This document shows, piece after piece, positions 1 through 9,012 of a stretch of 64,000 bases of DNA. The stretch spans positions 234,424-298,423 of the forward strand of contig NZ_CABJFS010000002.1 of NCBI RefSeq assembly GCF_902364945.1, written 5' to 3'. The notes beneath the pieces were generated by a model that was not told the DNA's origin, did not search any database, and saw only the letters and a program-made list of their open reading frames with translations. The DNA comes from Collinsella aerofaciens (GTDB taxonomy: Bacteria; Actinomycetota; Coriobacteriia; Coriobacteriales; Coriobacteriaceae). Positions within the stretch are counted from its first letter, which is position 1. Every line of letters begins with the position of its first letter. Position numbers and translations under genes: made by a program.

Positions 1-902
1 AGAAGGCTCGCGCGCACCGAGCCAATCTCCTTAACGCCCTGCATGTAGAACATATAGGCAAAGAACGATCCGACCACGATGAACACCGCGAGCGCGACGA
101 CGCCCGAGGGCTCGAGCGCCGGTACGTGGGCCCACGGCTGGGTAAAGATGCTCATCACGATTCCCGCCGAAAGCATGGCCGAGCCCGTGACGACCGGGCT
201 ACCGTATTTGTTGAGGATTCCGGCAGGGATGATTGCTATGCAGGCACCGCCCACTGCGCACAAAAGGCCCGCGAGCAGGCCCATTGGCGAGATACTGAGC
301 GTACTAGGGTCGCCGCCCGTGGCAATTAAAAACGTTCCGCCTAAGGCGAGCAAAATGCCAAGCGCCTCGCGCGTGCGCGGCAGTCGATGCGCGGTGACGC
401 AGGCATACCCCATGACGACCACCAACTGCAGACACTGAAAGACGGTCGCGGTGCCCGCGTTGGTCAGGCGCACGGCTGACAGATAGCAAAGCTGGTTGAA
501 CAGCAGGCCAAAAATCGTAAATAGGATGAGCTGCTTGCGGTCGGCGGGGGTGGTCCACAGTTTAACCAAGCGGTCGCGATCCTTTTTGAGCACGACGAGC
601 ATAAAGAGCAGGCCAGCACAAACCTGGCGCACGCTCATGAGCCAAAACGTCTCGATATGGCAAACATGGAAGAGGTAGCTGGCACAGGTGCCAGAAAAGC
701 CCCAGAACGTTCCGCCGGCAGCCGCGGCGAGCACACCCAAGGCCATCTTGCGCGTCTGGGCGTCGTTGAGGCGGTCGCGCCATGCACGGCGGGTGCTGCG
801 GCTCAGCTCGTCAGTCCCCTCGGGCACGACAAAATTGGACGCCGCCGTCATCGGCACCGAAGCCTTTTCGCATGCACGCTGCGCCGAGCGCTCCTGTTCC
901 AT
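1..902 (-). CDS. EamA/DMT-family transporter (partial, runs off left edge)
   Basis: This is a predicted inner-membrane exporter of the drug/metabolite transporter superfamily; members usually have ten helices in two EamA repeats, and the substrate cannot be predicted. The ATG at 902 follows a GGGGGAG ribosome site. The frame stays open for about 300 codons to the window edge, so the C-terminus is missing. A cytoplasmic leader of about 50 residues precedes the first helix (GVLAAAAGGTFWGFSG). A later helix carries LTNAGTATVFQ, which resembles the LxxtsAsxas region of EamA proteins. It lies 125 nt downstream of the SipW operon on the same strand, probably as a separate unit. A second EamA gene is at 45655-46737. 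Confidence 0.85.
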   Translation of the reverse strand, partial: MEQERSAQRACEKASVPMTAASNFVVPEGTDELSRSTRRAWRDRLNDAQTRKMALGVLAAAAGGTFWGFSGTCASYLFHVCHIETFWLMSVRQVCAGLLFMLVVLKKDRDRLVKLWTTPADRKQLILFTIFGLLFNQLCYLSAVRLTNAGTATVFQCLQLVVVMGYACVTAHRLPRTREALGILLALGGTFLIATGGDPSTLSISPMGLLAGLLCAVGGACIAIIPAGILNKYGSPVVTGSAMLSAGIVMSIFTQPWAHVPALEPSGVVALAVFIVVGSFFAYMFYMQGVKEIGSVRASL

Positions 903-1027
903 TCCGCTCCCCCGAAATCAATTGGCAACAAAGCGCTCAAACTGTAGCACGAATATTGGTATGAAAAAGCGGATGATTCGGAACATCTATAGGCGTCCAA
1001 ATTGCAGGGACGAAAGGCACAGACGCA

Positions 1028-1732
1028 CTATGCCGAGCGGTTGGAATCGTCGAGGGCACCGGGGTCGGCTTTCGCACTCCCCTCAGCATGCCCACCGTCG
1101 CCCTGCTCCTTGTCGCTGTCCTGGCCTTCCTGCTCGCGACGGCGCTTTTCGCGAATCTGCTCCACGGCAGCACGCAGGGCGGCCTCGTCCTCGGCACGCG
1201 CCACCTCTTGCGTGGCTTTAACCATATGGCGAATCTCGAGCACCAGCAGCACAGTCAACGGCACCACGATAAACGGAAAGAACAGCAGCGGGTTGGTGAG
1301 CAGCGACACCACCACGCCCAGGCCTGCCGAGACAAAGACCACGCGGCCCACCACATCGGCGGCGGGCACGGGCGCGGCGTCCTCGACCGGATTGGCATCG
1401 CCCTTAGTGTGATAGACCAGCGAGCCGTCGGACGCGGCCTCCACGGATACGATACGGTGCGTGTTGAGCGAACCCTCCAGCGCGTCATCGGACGAATGGA
1501 AGGTGATGATATCGCCCGCCTGGTAGACCTGGCTGTTGTCGGTATCGACGACGATAAACGAATGCACGGGAATCGCCGGCTCCATCGAGCCGGTCAGCGT
1601 ACGCATAAAGCCGTAGCCCATGATGGTGGGGATCTCGCCGGCGGGCGTGAACACCGTGCGCAGCAACACCACAAAGGCGACCAGGATCACCACGGTCGCC
1701 AGCACGTTGATCACGCGGAGCACGTGCTTCAT
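1028..1732 (-). CDS. SipW-like signal peptidase I (S26B), copy 1
   Basis: A membrane serine protease that would cut signal peptides of the SipW-cognate proteins encoded upstream in the same operon. It has an N-terminal helix (about residues 5-27). The serine motif TGSMEP places the nucleophile near Ser49, and NTHRIV places a His near residue 92, as in the ER/SipW type that uses His instead of Lys. The candidate Asp lies in KGDANPVED (112-118). A second helix (about 131-160) is followed by a charged, coiled-coil-like tail rich in Arg, Glu and Gln. I chose ATG at 1732 because it overlaps the preceding stop (TGATG), a sign of translational coupling; a GTG one codon earlier is also possible. It is the last gene of the eight-gene operon. 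Confidence 0.88.
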   Translation of the reverse strand: MKHVLRVINVLATVVILVAFVVLLRTVFTPAGEIPTIMGYGFMRTLTGSMEPAIPVHSFIVVDTDNSQVYQAGDIITFHSSDDALEGSLNTHRIVSVEAASDGSLVYHTKGDANPVEDAAPVPAADVVGRVVFVSAGLGVVVSLLTNPLLFFPFIVVPLTVLLVLEIRHMVKATQEVARAEDEAALRAAVEQIREKRRREQEGQDSDKEQGDGGHAEGSAKADPGALDDSNRSA

Positions 1733-3792
1733 CACTTGTCGGCGTCCTTTGCGGAAGTCTCGGGGTCGGCAGCGACCTCGGCCTCGGTGGCATCCGTCGC
1801 AGAAGCGCCATCCTCGTCAGGCGCGGCGGCCACGCCCTCGGCAGCCTCGCCGCGCAGGCGGGCCAGCAGATAGCGCGACAGGCTGTTGCCCTCGGCGCGG
1901 CGCTCGGCACGCTCGCGATTGCGCTCGGCCTGCTCCAGTTCTTGCGCCAGTGCATCCAGGCGCTGCTGCATCTCCGCGCGAGCGGCTTCGACCTCGCGCT
2001 CGCAAGCGGTGCGAACGGCAGCGACCTCCTGCTCGATGCGCTCCCCGGCCTCGAGCCCGGCGGCGGCAATGCGCGCATCGGCATCGGCACGAGCTTCCTC
2101 GGCGGCACGCGCGGCGGCGTCGCGCTCGGCGGCAGCGGTGGCGACCTTTTCGTTGGCATCCACCGCAGCCCGCTCAACAGCAGAGTCGGCGGCGGCGCGG
2201 GCGGCATCGATCGCGGCATCGGCGGCCTGCTGAGCAGCGGAGACCTTCGCCTCGGCCGCGGCAACGGTGTCGGCGAGCTTCTGCTCCACTACAGCAGCGG
2301 CGGCATCGGCCGCCTCCTGCGCGGCGCGGGCATCGCGCTCGGCCGTCAGCTGTACTTCCTCGACCTGCAGCTTGGCGGCAGCAATCTTGGCATCGGCATC
2401 GGCGCGAGCGGCCGTGACCTCGGCATCGGCCTCGGCGCGCATCTGCGCCAGCTGCGCTGCCGCGGTCTCACGCGCCTCGACAGCGTCGGCCTCGGCAGCT
2501 TTCTTGCCCGCCTCGACATCCTCCAGCGAAGCGCGCAGCTCCTCAACATCAGCCTCGGCCATCTGAGCGCGCTGCGTCAACGCCAGCTCGCGCGTCTTTG
2601 CCTCGTCCAGCTCGTCGGCCAGGTCGTCGCGCTCGTCGGTCAGCGCATGGGCCTGAACCTTCCAAGACTTAAGCTGCCCCTGCAGCTCCTCGATCTGCTC
2701 GCGCGCCTCGGCCAGCGCCTGCTCGGCATCGAGCTGGGCCTGCGTGACCTCCTCCACAAACACGCGACGGACCTCGACATCGGGCAGGTCGGGGCTATCG
2801 ACCTGCACCTCCTGAATCTCCTTAATAAACTTGGGCGCCACCGGCGCGTGTTGCACGCTCTCGAGCTCCTGCAGGTTGCGCTCGTCGTCGGTCAGGCTCT
2901 TAAAGACGGTGTAGTTGTTAATGAGGTTGGTGTACATCTGCACCATGTACTCGTCATCGAACGCCAGCGCCTGCTGCTGCACGTCGATGTTGTAGCCCAC
3001 CTTGTCGTAGCGTTCCATAAACAGCCACAGCTGGTAACACTTGCGGTAGTTGGGATCCTTCATGATGAGGTTGGTGCGCTGGATGGGGCTGCGGACCGCG
3101 CTGCAGCCGTTCATGATCTGGCAGAACGACGCGCCACGCAGCGCCATGACCAGGCGGCGCACGCGGTCGATGCGCATAAAGACGTCCATGTTGTCGGCGT
3201 CGTTCTCGGCAAAGCTCTGGCGGTTCTTGACCGTCATCTCGACGTTGTACTCGATCTCTTCGTACGCATCGTCGATCTTGCTGTGCATCTTAAAGCGGTT
3301 GCGGATCTCGTTGCCCGTCGACCAGAAGATCACGTCGGTACGCTTGTCCACAAACGTCAGCAGGCGCTGAATCAGGTGGTAGATAAAGCGGTTCTCATAC
3401 AGGTCATACGTCTCGACGGTATTGACGTTGAGGATGCGCGTAGGGTGGACACTGCCGTCCTCGCTCGGCGCCAGGAACTGCGTGTTCTGGCTCAGGTGAC
3501 GGACACTGTCGGCGCTGATCTTTTTGGCGAGCGAGACCGGCACCACCTCTTCCTCGGTGGTGATGAAGCGGCGCGGCTTTTCGATAATGGTGTTGATGGC
3601 GTCGAGCGAGTCCTCGATCATGCTGATCCATTCCTCGTCCACCACCTTGACGAGCTCCTCGCGCTGCTGCTCGATCGTAGTGCCCGAGGCCTGCGCCATC
3701 TCAAACAGATAGCGGAAGTAGCGGCTGTCCTCCTGGATGGGCTCCATCTGCTCGGAGAAGCTGGTATAGAGGTCGTGAATGGTCTCGGACAT
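1732..3792 (-). CDS. DUF2357-like / long coiled-coil protein, partner of the AAA+ ATPase
   Basis: 686 residues. The N-terminal 330 residues are globular and include TVETYDLYENRFIYHLIQRL (125-144), which resembles the ENRF signature of DUF2357 proteins that accompany McrB-type ATPases; that assignment is from memory and not searched. From about 345 to 640 the protein is a near-continuous Ala/Glu/Arg-rich coiled coil, ending in an acidic tail. I see no PD-(D/E)XK nuclease motif, so it does not look like a restriction subunit. The start ATG follows GGAGTAACCC. It lies 69 nt after the ATPase gene and overlaps the SipW gene, so the three products probably work together. A scaffold role is inference. 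Confidence 0.8.
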   Translation of the reverse strand: MSETIHDLYTSFSEQMEPIQEDSRYFRYLFEMAQASGTTIEQQREELVKVVDEEWISMIEDSLDAINTIIEKPRRFITTEEEVVPVSLAKKISADSVRHLSQNTQFLAPSEDGSVHPTRILNVNTVETYDLYENRFIYHLIQRLLTFVDKRTDVIFWSTGNEIRNRFKMHSKIDDAYEEIEYNVEMTVKNRQSFAENDADNMDVFMRIDRVRRLVMALRGASFCQIMNGCSAVRSPIQRTNLIMKDPNYRKCYQLWLFMERYDKVGYNIDVQQQALAFDDEYMVQMYTNLINNYTVFKSLTDDERNLQELESVQHAPVAPKFIKEIQEVQVDSPDLPDVEVRRVFVEEVTQAQLDAEQALAEAREQIEELQGQLKSWKVQAHALTDERDDLADELDEAKTRELALTQRAQMAEADVEELRASLEDVEAGKKAAEADAVEARETAAAQLAQMRAEADAEVTAARADADAKIAAAKLQVEEVQLTAERDARAAQEAADAAAAVVEQKLADTVAAAEAKVSAAQQAADAAIDAARAAADSAVERAAVDANEKVATAAAERDAAARAAEEARADADARIAAAGLEAGERIEQEVAAVRTACEREVEAARAEMQQRLDALAQELEQAERNRERAERRAEGNSLSRYLLARLRGEAAEGVAAAPDEDGASATDATEAEVAADPETSAKDADK

Positions 3793-3861
3793 GGGTTACT
3801 CCATAGATTGGATCGATCGGAAAGGGGCGGGGCGGCATCACGCCGCCCCGCACTTATAGCA

Positions 3862-5562
3862 TTAGTAGAAGTTCTGGATCCGCTGCAGGTACATGACGGA
3901 ATCGGGCAGTCCGCCCTCGCCAAAGGTCTTCTCGATGTACTCGATTAGGCCCTTCATCTCGTCGCGCACAAAGCTCACGTTCATGGACTCAAACTTCTTG
4001 AGCACCTTGCGGGCGATGATGTAGTCCATGCCGCCCAGCTCGGTGCCGCCGCACGCCACGTACACGGGGATAAAGTCGTACATCTGCTTGATGATACGGT
4101 TACCAAAGGCCAGCTTAAAGCGAGTCTGCAGGTACTGGTCCAGCTTGTGCATCTTCTGGAGCAGCTCGTCGTCGATCACGTACTCAACCTTGGCCTTCTG
4201 GAACAGATACTGCAGGTGGTCGGCCGTCACGTGCACGCGCTCGTGCGGCTCGCACTCAAACGCGTCGGCACGCTCGTTGAGCTCGATGGGGATCGCGCGG
4301 TCGTACACCTTGTCCGTGATGGTAAAGGTGGAGTCGTCGTTGTTGGCCGTGCCGATGAACCACAGGCTGTCGGGGATGGTGAGCTTGCCGTCGTGCAGGC
4401 CCTTGGGGTCGGCGGCCCACTGGGTGGGCACCAGGTCGAGCACCCACTCGTCGTGGCTGGGCATCTCGAGCACCGATAGGATCTCGGCAAAGTAGTACTC
4501 CACGCGGGCGAGGTTCATCTCGTCGAGCACGATCATGGACGGGTCCTGGCGAAGGCCCGCCTCGTACACGGCACGGAGGAACTCGGTCTCGTTAAAGCGC
4601 TTGGAAAACTCGTTAAAGTAGCCGAGTACCTCGGTGCGGTCGCGAAAGCTCGGCTGCACCGACACGATGGTCGCGGGGTTGTCCAGGTAGCGGCTAAAGC
4701 TGTAGGGCAGCGACGTCTTACCGGTACCCGAGATGCCCTCCAGGATCAGCAGCTTGGAGGCGGCCATGCCGGCCACAAAGCGGCGGATGATTTCGGGCGT
4801 GTAGTAGAGCTTCATCTGGCTGCACGCAAACGCGCGGAAGCTGTCGACAAAGTCCTCCAGAGAGATGGCATCGTCGTAGACCGGCGTTTCCCAGTCGCGG
4901 TACTTAAGGTCCACCAGGGACAGCTTGGGGAAGCGGTTGGCCTGGGCGATTTCTTTTTCCTCGGCAAGGGTCTTGGCCTCGACGGTGGCCTTGGCCATGG
5001 CGGCCGCGGCGTCCTTGACGCCCGCGCCATCGAGCGCGAGCGACGCGTTGCCCGACATGACGGCCGTCGCCGGTGCGCCCTCGCCCGCAGGCGCACCGGC
5101 GCCCGCAGCGGCGCCCACCACGTTGCCCACCGTGGGCAGGTGGTCGTCGGCAAGAGCCGAGGCACCCACGTACGGAATCTGCTTGGTACCGCCCATGGCA
5201 TTGACCTTGAGCGCCAGCAGCTTGTTCTTCTCGTCCATGAGGTCGAGTACCTGCTTGTTCAGGCGGCCGATCTCGCGATAGAGCGCCTTGTTGGACGTGT
5301 CGTCGCGATGCAGGCGGCGGTTGATACGGTAGCGGTAGACCAGGATGGCCACGATCAGCACGGGGACCGCGATGAGCATGGCAAACAGAATGACCGCGCC
5401 GATCTTGCCCACCAGGTCAAACGTGGTGAAGTAGGTCATAAAGATGTTGAAGTACTCAACCCAGCCAAACACCAGCAGGTTAAGGATGGAGCTCACAACG
5501 GCAACGACGTTGTAGACAACCTTTGCCAGCAGCTCCCAGGCAAATCCCAGAAACTCACTCAC
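3862..5562 (-). CDS. membrane-anchored McrB-like AAA+ ATPase
   Basis: 566 residues with an unusual layout: two N-terminal transmembrane segments (about 12-32 and 54-77), a short coiled coil (90-120), an Ala/Gly-rich linker, then an AAA_5/McrB-type ATPase domain. The Walker A is GISGTGKT (276-283), Walker B is VLDEMN (345-350), and the sensor strand is WFIGTANNDDST (401-412). QPSFRDRTEVLGYFN (303-317) and LARVEYYFAEILS match the usual McrB-family context. The GTG start at 5562 overlaps the end of the SipW gene by 8 nt and follows GGAGG. Membrane anchoring and the operon context argue for assembly or remodelling of surface proteins rather than DNA restriction; the nucleotide used (ATP or GTP) is unknown. 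Confidence 0.88.
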   Translation of the reverse strand: MSEFLGFAWELLAKVVYNVVAVVSSILNLLVFGWVEYFNIFMTYFTTFDLVGKIGAVILFAMLIAVPVLIVAILVYRYRINRRLHRDDTSNKALYREIGRLNKQVLDLMDEKNKLLALKVNAMGGTKQIPYVGASALADDHLPTVGNVVGAAAGAGAPAGEGAPATAVMSGNASLALDGAGVKDAAAAMAKATVEAKTLAEEKEIAQANRFPKLSLVDLKYRDWETPVYDDAISLEDFVDSFRAFACSQMKLYYTPEIIRRFVAGMAASKLLILEGISGTGKTSLPYSFSRYLDNPATIVSVQPSFRDRTEVLGYFNEFSKRFNETEFLRAVYEAGLRQDPSMIVLDEMNLARVEYYFAEILSVLEMPSHDEWVLDLVPTQWAADPKGLHDGKLTIPDSLWFIGTANNDDSTFTITDKVYDRAIPIELNERADAFECEPHERVHVTADHLQYLFQKAKVEYVIDDELLQKMHKLDQYLQTRFKLAFGNRIIKQMYDFIPVYVACGGTELGGMDYIIARKVLKKFESMNVSFVRDEMKGLIEYIEKTFGEGGLPDSVMYLQRIQNFY

Positions 5563-6304
5563 CGTCGGTATCCTCCTGCTTGGTCGCGTTCATCGCCGCC
5601 TCGGCCTCGGCCTTCAGACGACGGGCTTCCTCGAGCTTGGCCTCGGCCTGGGCGAGCTGCTCGGCGGCGTTATCGGCGGCAACGGTGGCGGTGTCACCCT
5701 TGCCCTCGGCATCCACGATGGCAGCCGCGGCGGCCAGGCGGTCTTCCTCGGCCATAGCGCGCTTAAGGTTCATGCCCACCACGATAAGGTGATACACCTG
5801 GTAGATAAAGAACAGCAGCATGGGCAGGACAATCACGATGAGGAAGCCCATAGAGCTGGACAGGAAGTCCATGACCTTGCCCATCTGCGGCAACGCGAAC
5901 AGGTACTTACCAACGATGTCTCCGTCGCTGATGATGTGCGTATCGGCCACGTCGTTGTTATCGCCCTTGGTGGTAAAGCTGCGCATGCCGTTGACCTCGT
6001 CGATGGCGGCGATGCGGTGCGTGTTGAGCGCGTACTCGTTGTCGATGATGGTGTGGAACGTCACGATGTCGCCCACCTCGAGCTTAGAGGTGTCGCACTT
6101 TTGGATGACGATGAGGTCGCCCTTGTTAAACGTGGGCGCCATGGAGTCGGACTGCACGGCGAGCGGGGTGAAGCCGGCGATGTCCGAGACACTGCCGTCC
6201 TCGCGCGTGGCGAGCGTGGTGAACGCGTACAGGGCCGCTACCAGGATGATGATCCACATGACGACGCTCAGTGCGATGGATGCGGCTTTTTTAACAGATT
6301 GCAT
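5555..6304 (-). CDS. SipW-like signal peptidase I (S26B), copy 2
   Basis: 249 residues, paralogous to the peptidase at 1028-1732. An N-terminal helix (about 8-30) is followed by the serine motif QSDSMAP (nucleophile near Ser54), LNTHRIAA (His near 96) and KGDNNDVADTH, which contains the candidate Asp residues (115, 121). A C-terminal helix (about 152-175) precedes a charged Glu/Ala-rich tail. The pattern is that of the SipW/ER class, which processes SipW-cognate signal peptides. The start ATG follows AAGGGACATC. It sits between four candidate substrates upstream and the AAA+ ATPase downstream. Two peptidases in one operon suggest different substrate sets or sequential processing, which is inference. 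Confidence 0.88.
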   Translation of the reverse strand: MQSVKKAASIALSVVMWIIILVAALYAFTTLATREDGSVSDIAGFTPLAVQSDSMAPTFNKGDLIVIQKCDTSKLEVGDIVTFHTIIDNEYALNTHRIAAIDEVNGMRSFTTKGDNNDVADTHIISDGDIVGKYLFALPQMGKVMDFLSSSMGFLIVIVLPMLLFFIYQVYHLIVVGMNLKRAMAEEDRLAAAAAIVDAEGKGDTATVAADNAAEQLAQAEAKLEEARRLKAEAEAAMNATKQEDTDGE

Positions 6305-6364
6305 GATGTCCCTTACTACCGTGTCTGACTAGGTCGTGCGCGGCCCGGTGGCCGCCGTGCGTAT

Positions 6365-7168
6365 CTACTGTTCCTCGATGCCCTCAAAGCGCATCGAAAC
6401 CGAATAGTTAGCTCCCTTTAGCATATTAGTGCAATTTGGGTCCGTCCCCTCGAGCCATATGCGAACGGTCACCGGCTTGTCCGTTTCTTTTATCAGGTCG
6501 AACATATCGCTGGCCGAGGTTGCCGTACCCGAATCGAGTCCAAAGACCGTGACAGAACCCGATGAGCCGCCACCCCCGTTGGGGTTGTAGACCCAGGTGT
6601 GGCCGTCGGCGGTAAAGCTCATGCGCATGGCGCTGGCCATGCCCTGCGTTTCGGAGCTAAACCGCGTGCCGGATGCGCCGTTGTCGCCGTCCTGGCCGGT
6701 CAGGCGCACGCGCAGGTCCGTGCTGCTCATAAAGTGCAGCGTAAACTCCAGGTAGGCGCCGGCGGCGGGATCGGCGGTGGAACCATCCTCGAAGGTAAAG
6801 GTCTGGTAGTCGCTCGTGGTGACGGGTTTGAGCTTGGATGCGTCGATGTCCACGCCCTTTTCGCTGGCGATGCGCGCCGAGATCTGGTCGAAGCCCAGGC
6901 TGTGGACGTATTCGTCGAAGGTGGCATGCTCGTCCAGGTCAAAGCGCAGCGAACCGTCAGCGTTGGCGTCGATCATGAGCATGCGGGTTTTGGCGCTATC
7001 GGCGATGGAGAACCAGGCAAAGGTTGCCATGGCTATCGCCACCAGGGCAAACAGGACCAGCACCACGGTGGTGGTGAGCTTGCGGCGCAGATCGGTGTCG
7101 GCGGGCACGGCGGCGTTGGGCTTGCCGGTGGCGGGCGTGCAGTTGGCGGCGGGTTGCTTACGCGCCAT
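6365..7168 (-). CDS. SipW-cognate surface protein 4 (family with C-terminal EGxDxxC motif)
   Basis: 267 residues. A basic leader precedes one hydrophobic segment (about 30-52) that ends in ATFAWFSI, the small-residue plus AWF pattern of SipW-class signal peptides. The body is predicted to be extracytoplasmic and Gly/Ser/Asp-rich. The paralogous core motif appears as SAMRMSF, and near the C-terminus is IWLEGTDPNCTN with one Cys. It is the last of four tandem substrates; its ATG lies 2 nt from the previous stop, and sipW copy 2 follows after 60 nt. I infer a fibre or matrix subunit or its anchor. It shows no clear TasA or camelysin signature that I can name. Confidence 0.75.
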   Translation of the reverse strand: MARKQPAANCTPATGKPNAAVPADTDLRRKLTTTVVLVLFALVAIAMATFAWFSIADSAKTRMLMIDANADGSLRFDLDEHATFDEYVHSLGFDQISARIASEKGVDIDASKLKPVTTSDYQTFTFEDGSTADPAAGAYLEFTLHFMSSTDLRVRLTGQDGDNGASGTRFSSETQGMASAMRMSFTADGHTWVYNPNGGGGSSGSVTVFGLDSGTATSASDMFDLIKETDKPVTVRIWLEGTDPNCTNMLKGANYSVSMRFEGIEEQ

Positions 7169-7170
7169 GG

Positions 7171-8151
7171 CTACTCACCGTCCAAGGTCGCAAAGAGGGC
7201 CAGGTGCAGGGTGCCTGGATCCTGATAGAGATAGTCGGCGCTATCGGGGTCGGCTCCCTCGATGTAGTAATAGATGTCCAGGCGATAGGTCTGGCCCAGC
7301 GCCAGCGTGGCGAGCGAGTTTTGCGGGCGCTCGGCCGTCTCGCCGGCGTCCAGGGTAAAAGCGGCCGGGTCCTGCGTCACGTTGGCACCGCAAGCGAGCT
7401 GGCCGTTTTGCCAGCCCAGCAGCATGCCATCGGCGTAGCCCGCCAGGCCCGCAGGCGCGGTCGTGGGATGCTCGCCGCGATGGCCGCTGTCGGAACTGTC
7501 GAGCTCAAAGATGTTGGTGGCAAGCACCTGGCTGCCGCTCGAGATCTTGATGCCCACGCGGGCCGCGCGCAGCAGCTCGGCGTCGGCACCCTGCGGAACC
7601 AGCGATTCGGCCAGATACAGGCTCACCTTGCCCTTAACCTTGCTGGCGCCCGTGCCCGTAATGGTGGGACGCAGGTCAATCCAGCCGTGATAGTAGGTGG
7701 AGCCGTTGTCTTTTGCCTGCTCAAACACCGTGGCATCGCCGGCTGAGTTGTTTTGCGCGCAGGCCGCAAAGCCGTTGAGGTCAAAGGTCGAGACCGGGTA
7801 GAGCGTCGCGACCCCGCTCGCGGTGGAGGCCAGAGATGCATCGCCTTGCTGCGACCAGCTGCCGGCATCGGCGTCGCCCAGCTCCAATACCAGCTTGGAC
7901 GTGTCGCTGTGCACGCTCACCGAGTTGGTGTTGACCTTCATGTTGCTGGTGAACCAGGCATAGGTTGCGGCACTCAGCGTGGCGGCGAGTGCCACCATGA
8001 CGAGCACGATGTAGGCACGCGCGCGACGGGCGTGACGGCGGGCGGCGGAGTCCAAACCCACAGCGCGCTCGGCGGCAGCGGCGGGTACGGTCCCCGGGGT
8101 TGCGCCCGCGGACTCGCTGGCGCCTACCTGCATGTGCTTATTCTTGTGCAT
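7171..8151 (-). CDS. SipW-cognate surface protein 3
   Basis: 326 residues. A basic cytoplasmic leader of about 45 residues precedes a hydrophobic segment ending in LSAATYAWFTSN, a typical SipW-type signal or anchor. The mature part carries the family motifs TLYPVSTFDLNGF, AARVGIK and, near the C-terminus, YYIEGADPDSADY; here the usual Cys of EGxDxxC is Ser. The start ATG at 8151 follows GGGGGCGAG. It is separated from its neighbours by 13 nt upstream and 2 nt downstream, so it is clearly co-transcribed. The enzymatic role is unknown and no catalytic motif is visible; a structural surface role is inferred. Confidence 0.75.
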   Translation of the reverse strand: MHKNKHMQVGASESAGATPGTVPAAAAERAVGLDSAARRHARRARAYIVLVMVALAATLSAATYAWFTSNMKVNTNSVSVHSDTSKLVLELGDADAGSWSQQGDASLASTASGVATLYPVSTFDLNGFAACAQNNSAGDATVFEQAKDNGSTYYHGWIDLRPTITGTGASKVKGKVSLYLAESLVPQGADAELLRAARVGIKISSGSQVLATNIFELDSSDSGHRGEHPTTAPAGLAGYADGMLLGWQNGQLACGANVTQDPAAFTLDAGETAERPQNSLATLALGQTYRLDIYYYIEGADPDSADYLYQDPGTLHLALFATLDGE

Positions 8152-8164
8152 TTAGCTCGCCCCC

Positions 8165-9001
8165 TTATGCCTTGGCTGCGGCAAAGGCAAGCTGCAGCAC
8201 CACATCGCGGGCCTGAGCCTCGTCGATGCAATTGGCGTCGCAGCCTTCCATGTACACAACGTAGCGAACGCTTGCCACTTCGTTGGCGGCTAGCGTACAG
8301 ACGGGCGTGGCGCCTGCGCGCGCCGCGGGCGTGTCGCCGGTGCCGTCCATGCTGTAGGCGCTTATGGCGCGCGCGGGATCGGCGGTGTAGGCCCAGCCCG
8401 AGGCGCCAGCTGCCACGACCACGCCGTCTTGCGCGGTGGTGCGCCTACTGGTGGCGCCCGCGGTATTGCCCAGATCGTCGCAGGTAAAGATATGCGTTTG
8501 CGTGCCCGACTGGGTTGCAATTACCAGGCCCAGGCGCAGCGCGGCCAGCAACTGCGGATCGCTCGTCACGCCCATCTGGCCCTGATACAGGTACACGTTG
8601 AGTGCGCTATCGCTGCCCTTAAGGTACAGCGTGCCCGAAAGGGCGTAGTCGTCCAGCTGCGCGGTGCAGTCGGCGTAGTCGGTCGTGATGCCCGCGGCGT
8701 TTTGGAACGTGCCGCGCCAAAAGCGGGAAAGGTCTGCCGTCGAGATGGGATAGAGTGTCTTGTCGGCAGCGGCAAGCGTTGCCGTCGTGTCCCAGGGTCC
8801 GTTGGCCGAAAGGCCAATCTGCAGGTCGGAGCTCTCGTCGCTTACCGTGTGCGCCACGGGCGTCACGTTGGTGAAGCGCGAGTTGCTAAACCAGGCGTAG
8901 GTGGCGGCGCTCAAGGCGGTTACCAGCACCAACATCCATGCGGCCGCGGCAACCATGCGACGGCGCGAGCTCAGGATGTCTTTGATGTTCGACGCACTCA
9001 T
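8165..9001 (-). CDS. SipW-cognate surface protein 2
   Basis: 278 residues from the ATG at 9001, chosen because AAGGGGGC lies just upstream; a longer frame to 9106 would overlap the preceding gene. The N-terminus has Arg residues, then a helix ending LSAATYAWFSNSRF. The mature region has TLYPISTADLSRFW, AALRLGLV and the C-terminal VVYMEGCDANCID with two Cys, which could form a disulphide after export. Gene spacing is 11 nt upstream and 13 nt downstream. It belongs to the same paralogous family as its neighbours and the genes at 17.9-19.7 kb. Confidence 0.76.
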   Translation of the reverse strand: MSASNIKDILSSRRRMVAAAAWMLVLVTALSAATYAWFSNSRFTNVTPVAHTVSDESSDLQIGLSANGPWDTTATLAAADKTLYPISTADLSRFWRGTFQNAAGITTDYADCTAQLDDYALSGTLYLKGSDSALNVYLYQGQMGVTSDPQLLAALRLGLVIATQSGTQTHIFTCDDLGNTAGATSRRTTAQDGVVVAAGASGWAYTADPARAISAYSMDGTGDTPAARAGATPVCTLAANEVASVRYVVYMEGCDANCIDEAQARDVVLQLAFAAAKA

Positions 9002-9012
9002 GTCCAGCCCCC

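Noticed and set aside
1942..3948. Long plus-strand frame of 668 codons
   Set aside because: It is the antisense shadow of the coiled-coil gene; its Leu/Gly/Arg-rich, low-complexity product has no domain and no ribosome site.
3862..5562. Type IV McrBC restriction locus
   Set aside because: No McrC-type nuclease and no DNA-binding N-terminal domain; the ATPase starts with membrane helices and is embedded in a SipW operon.
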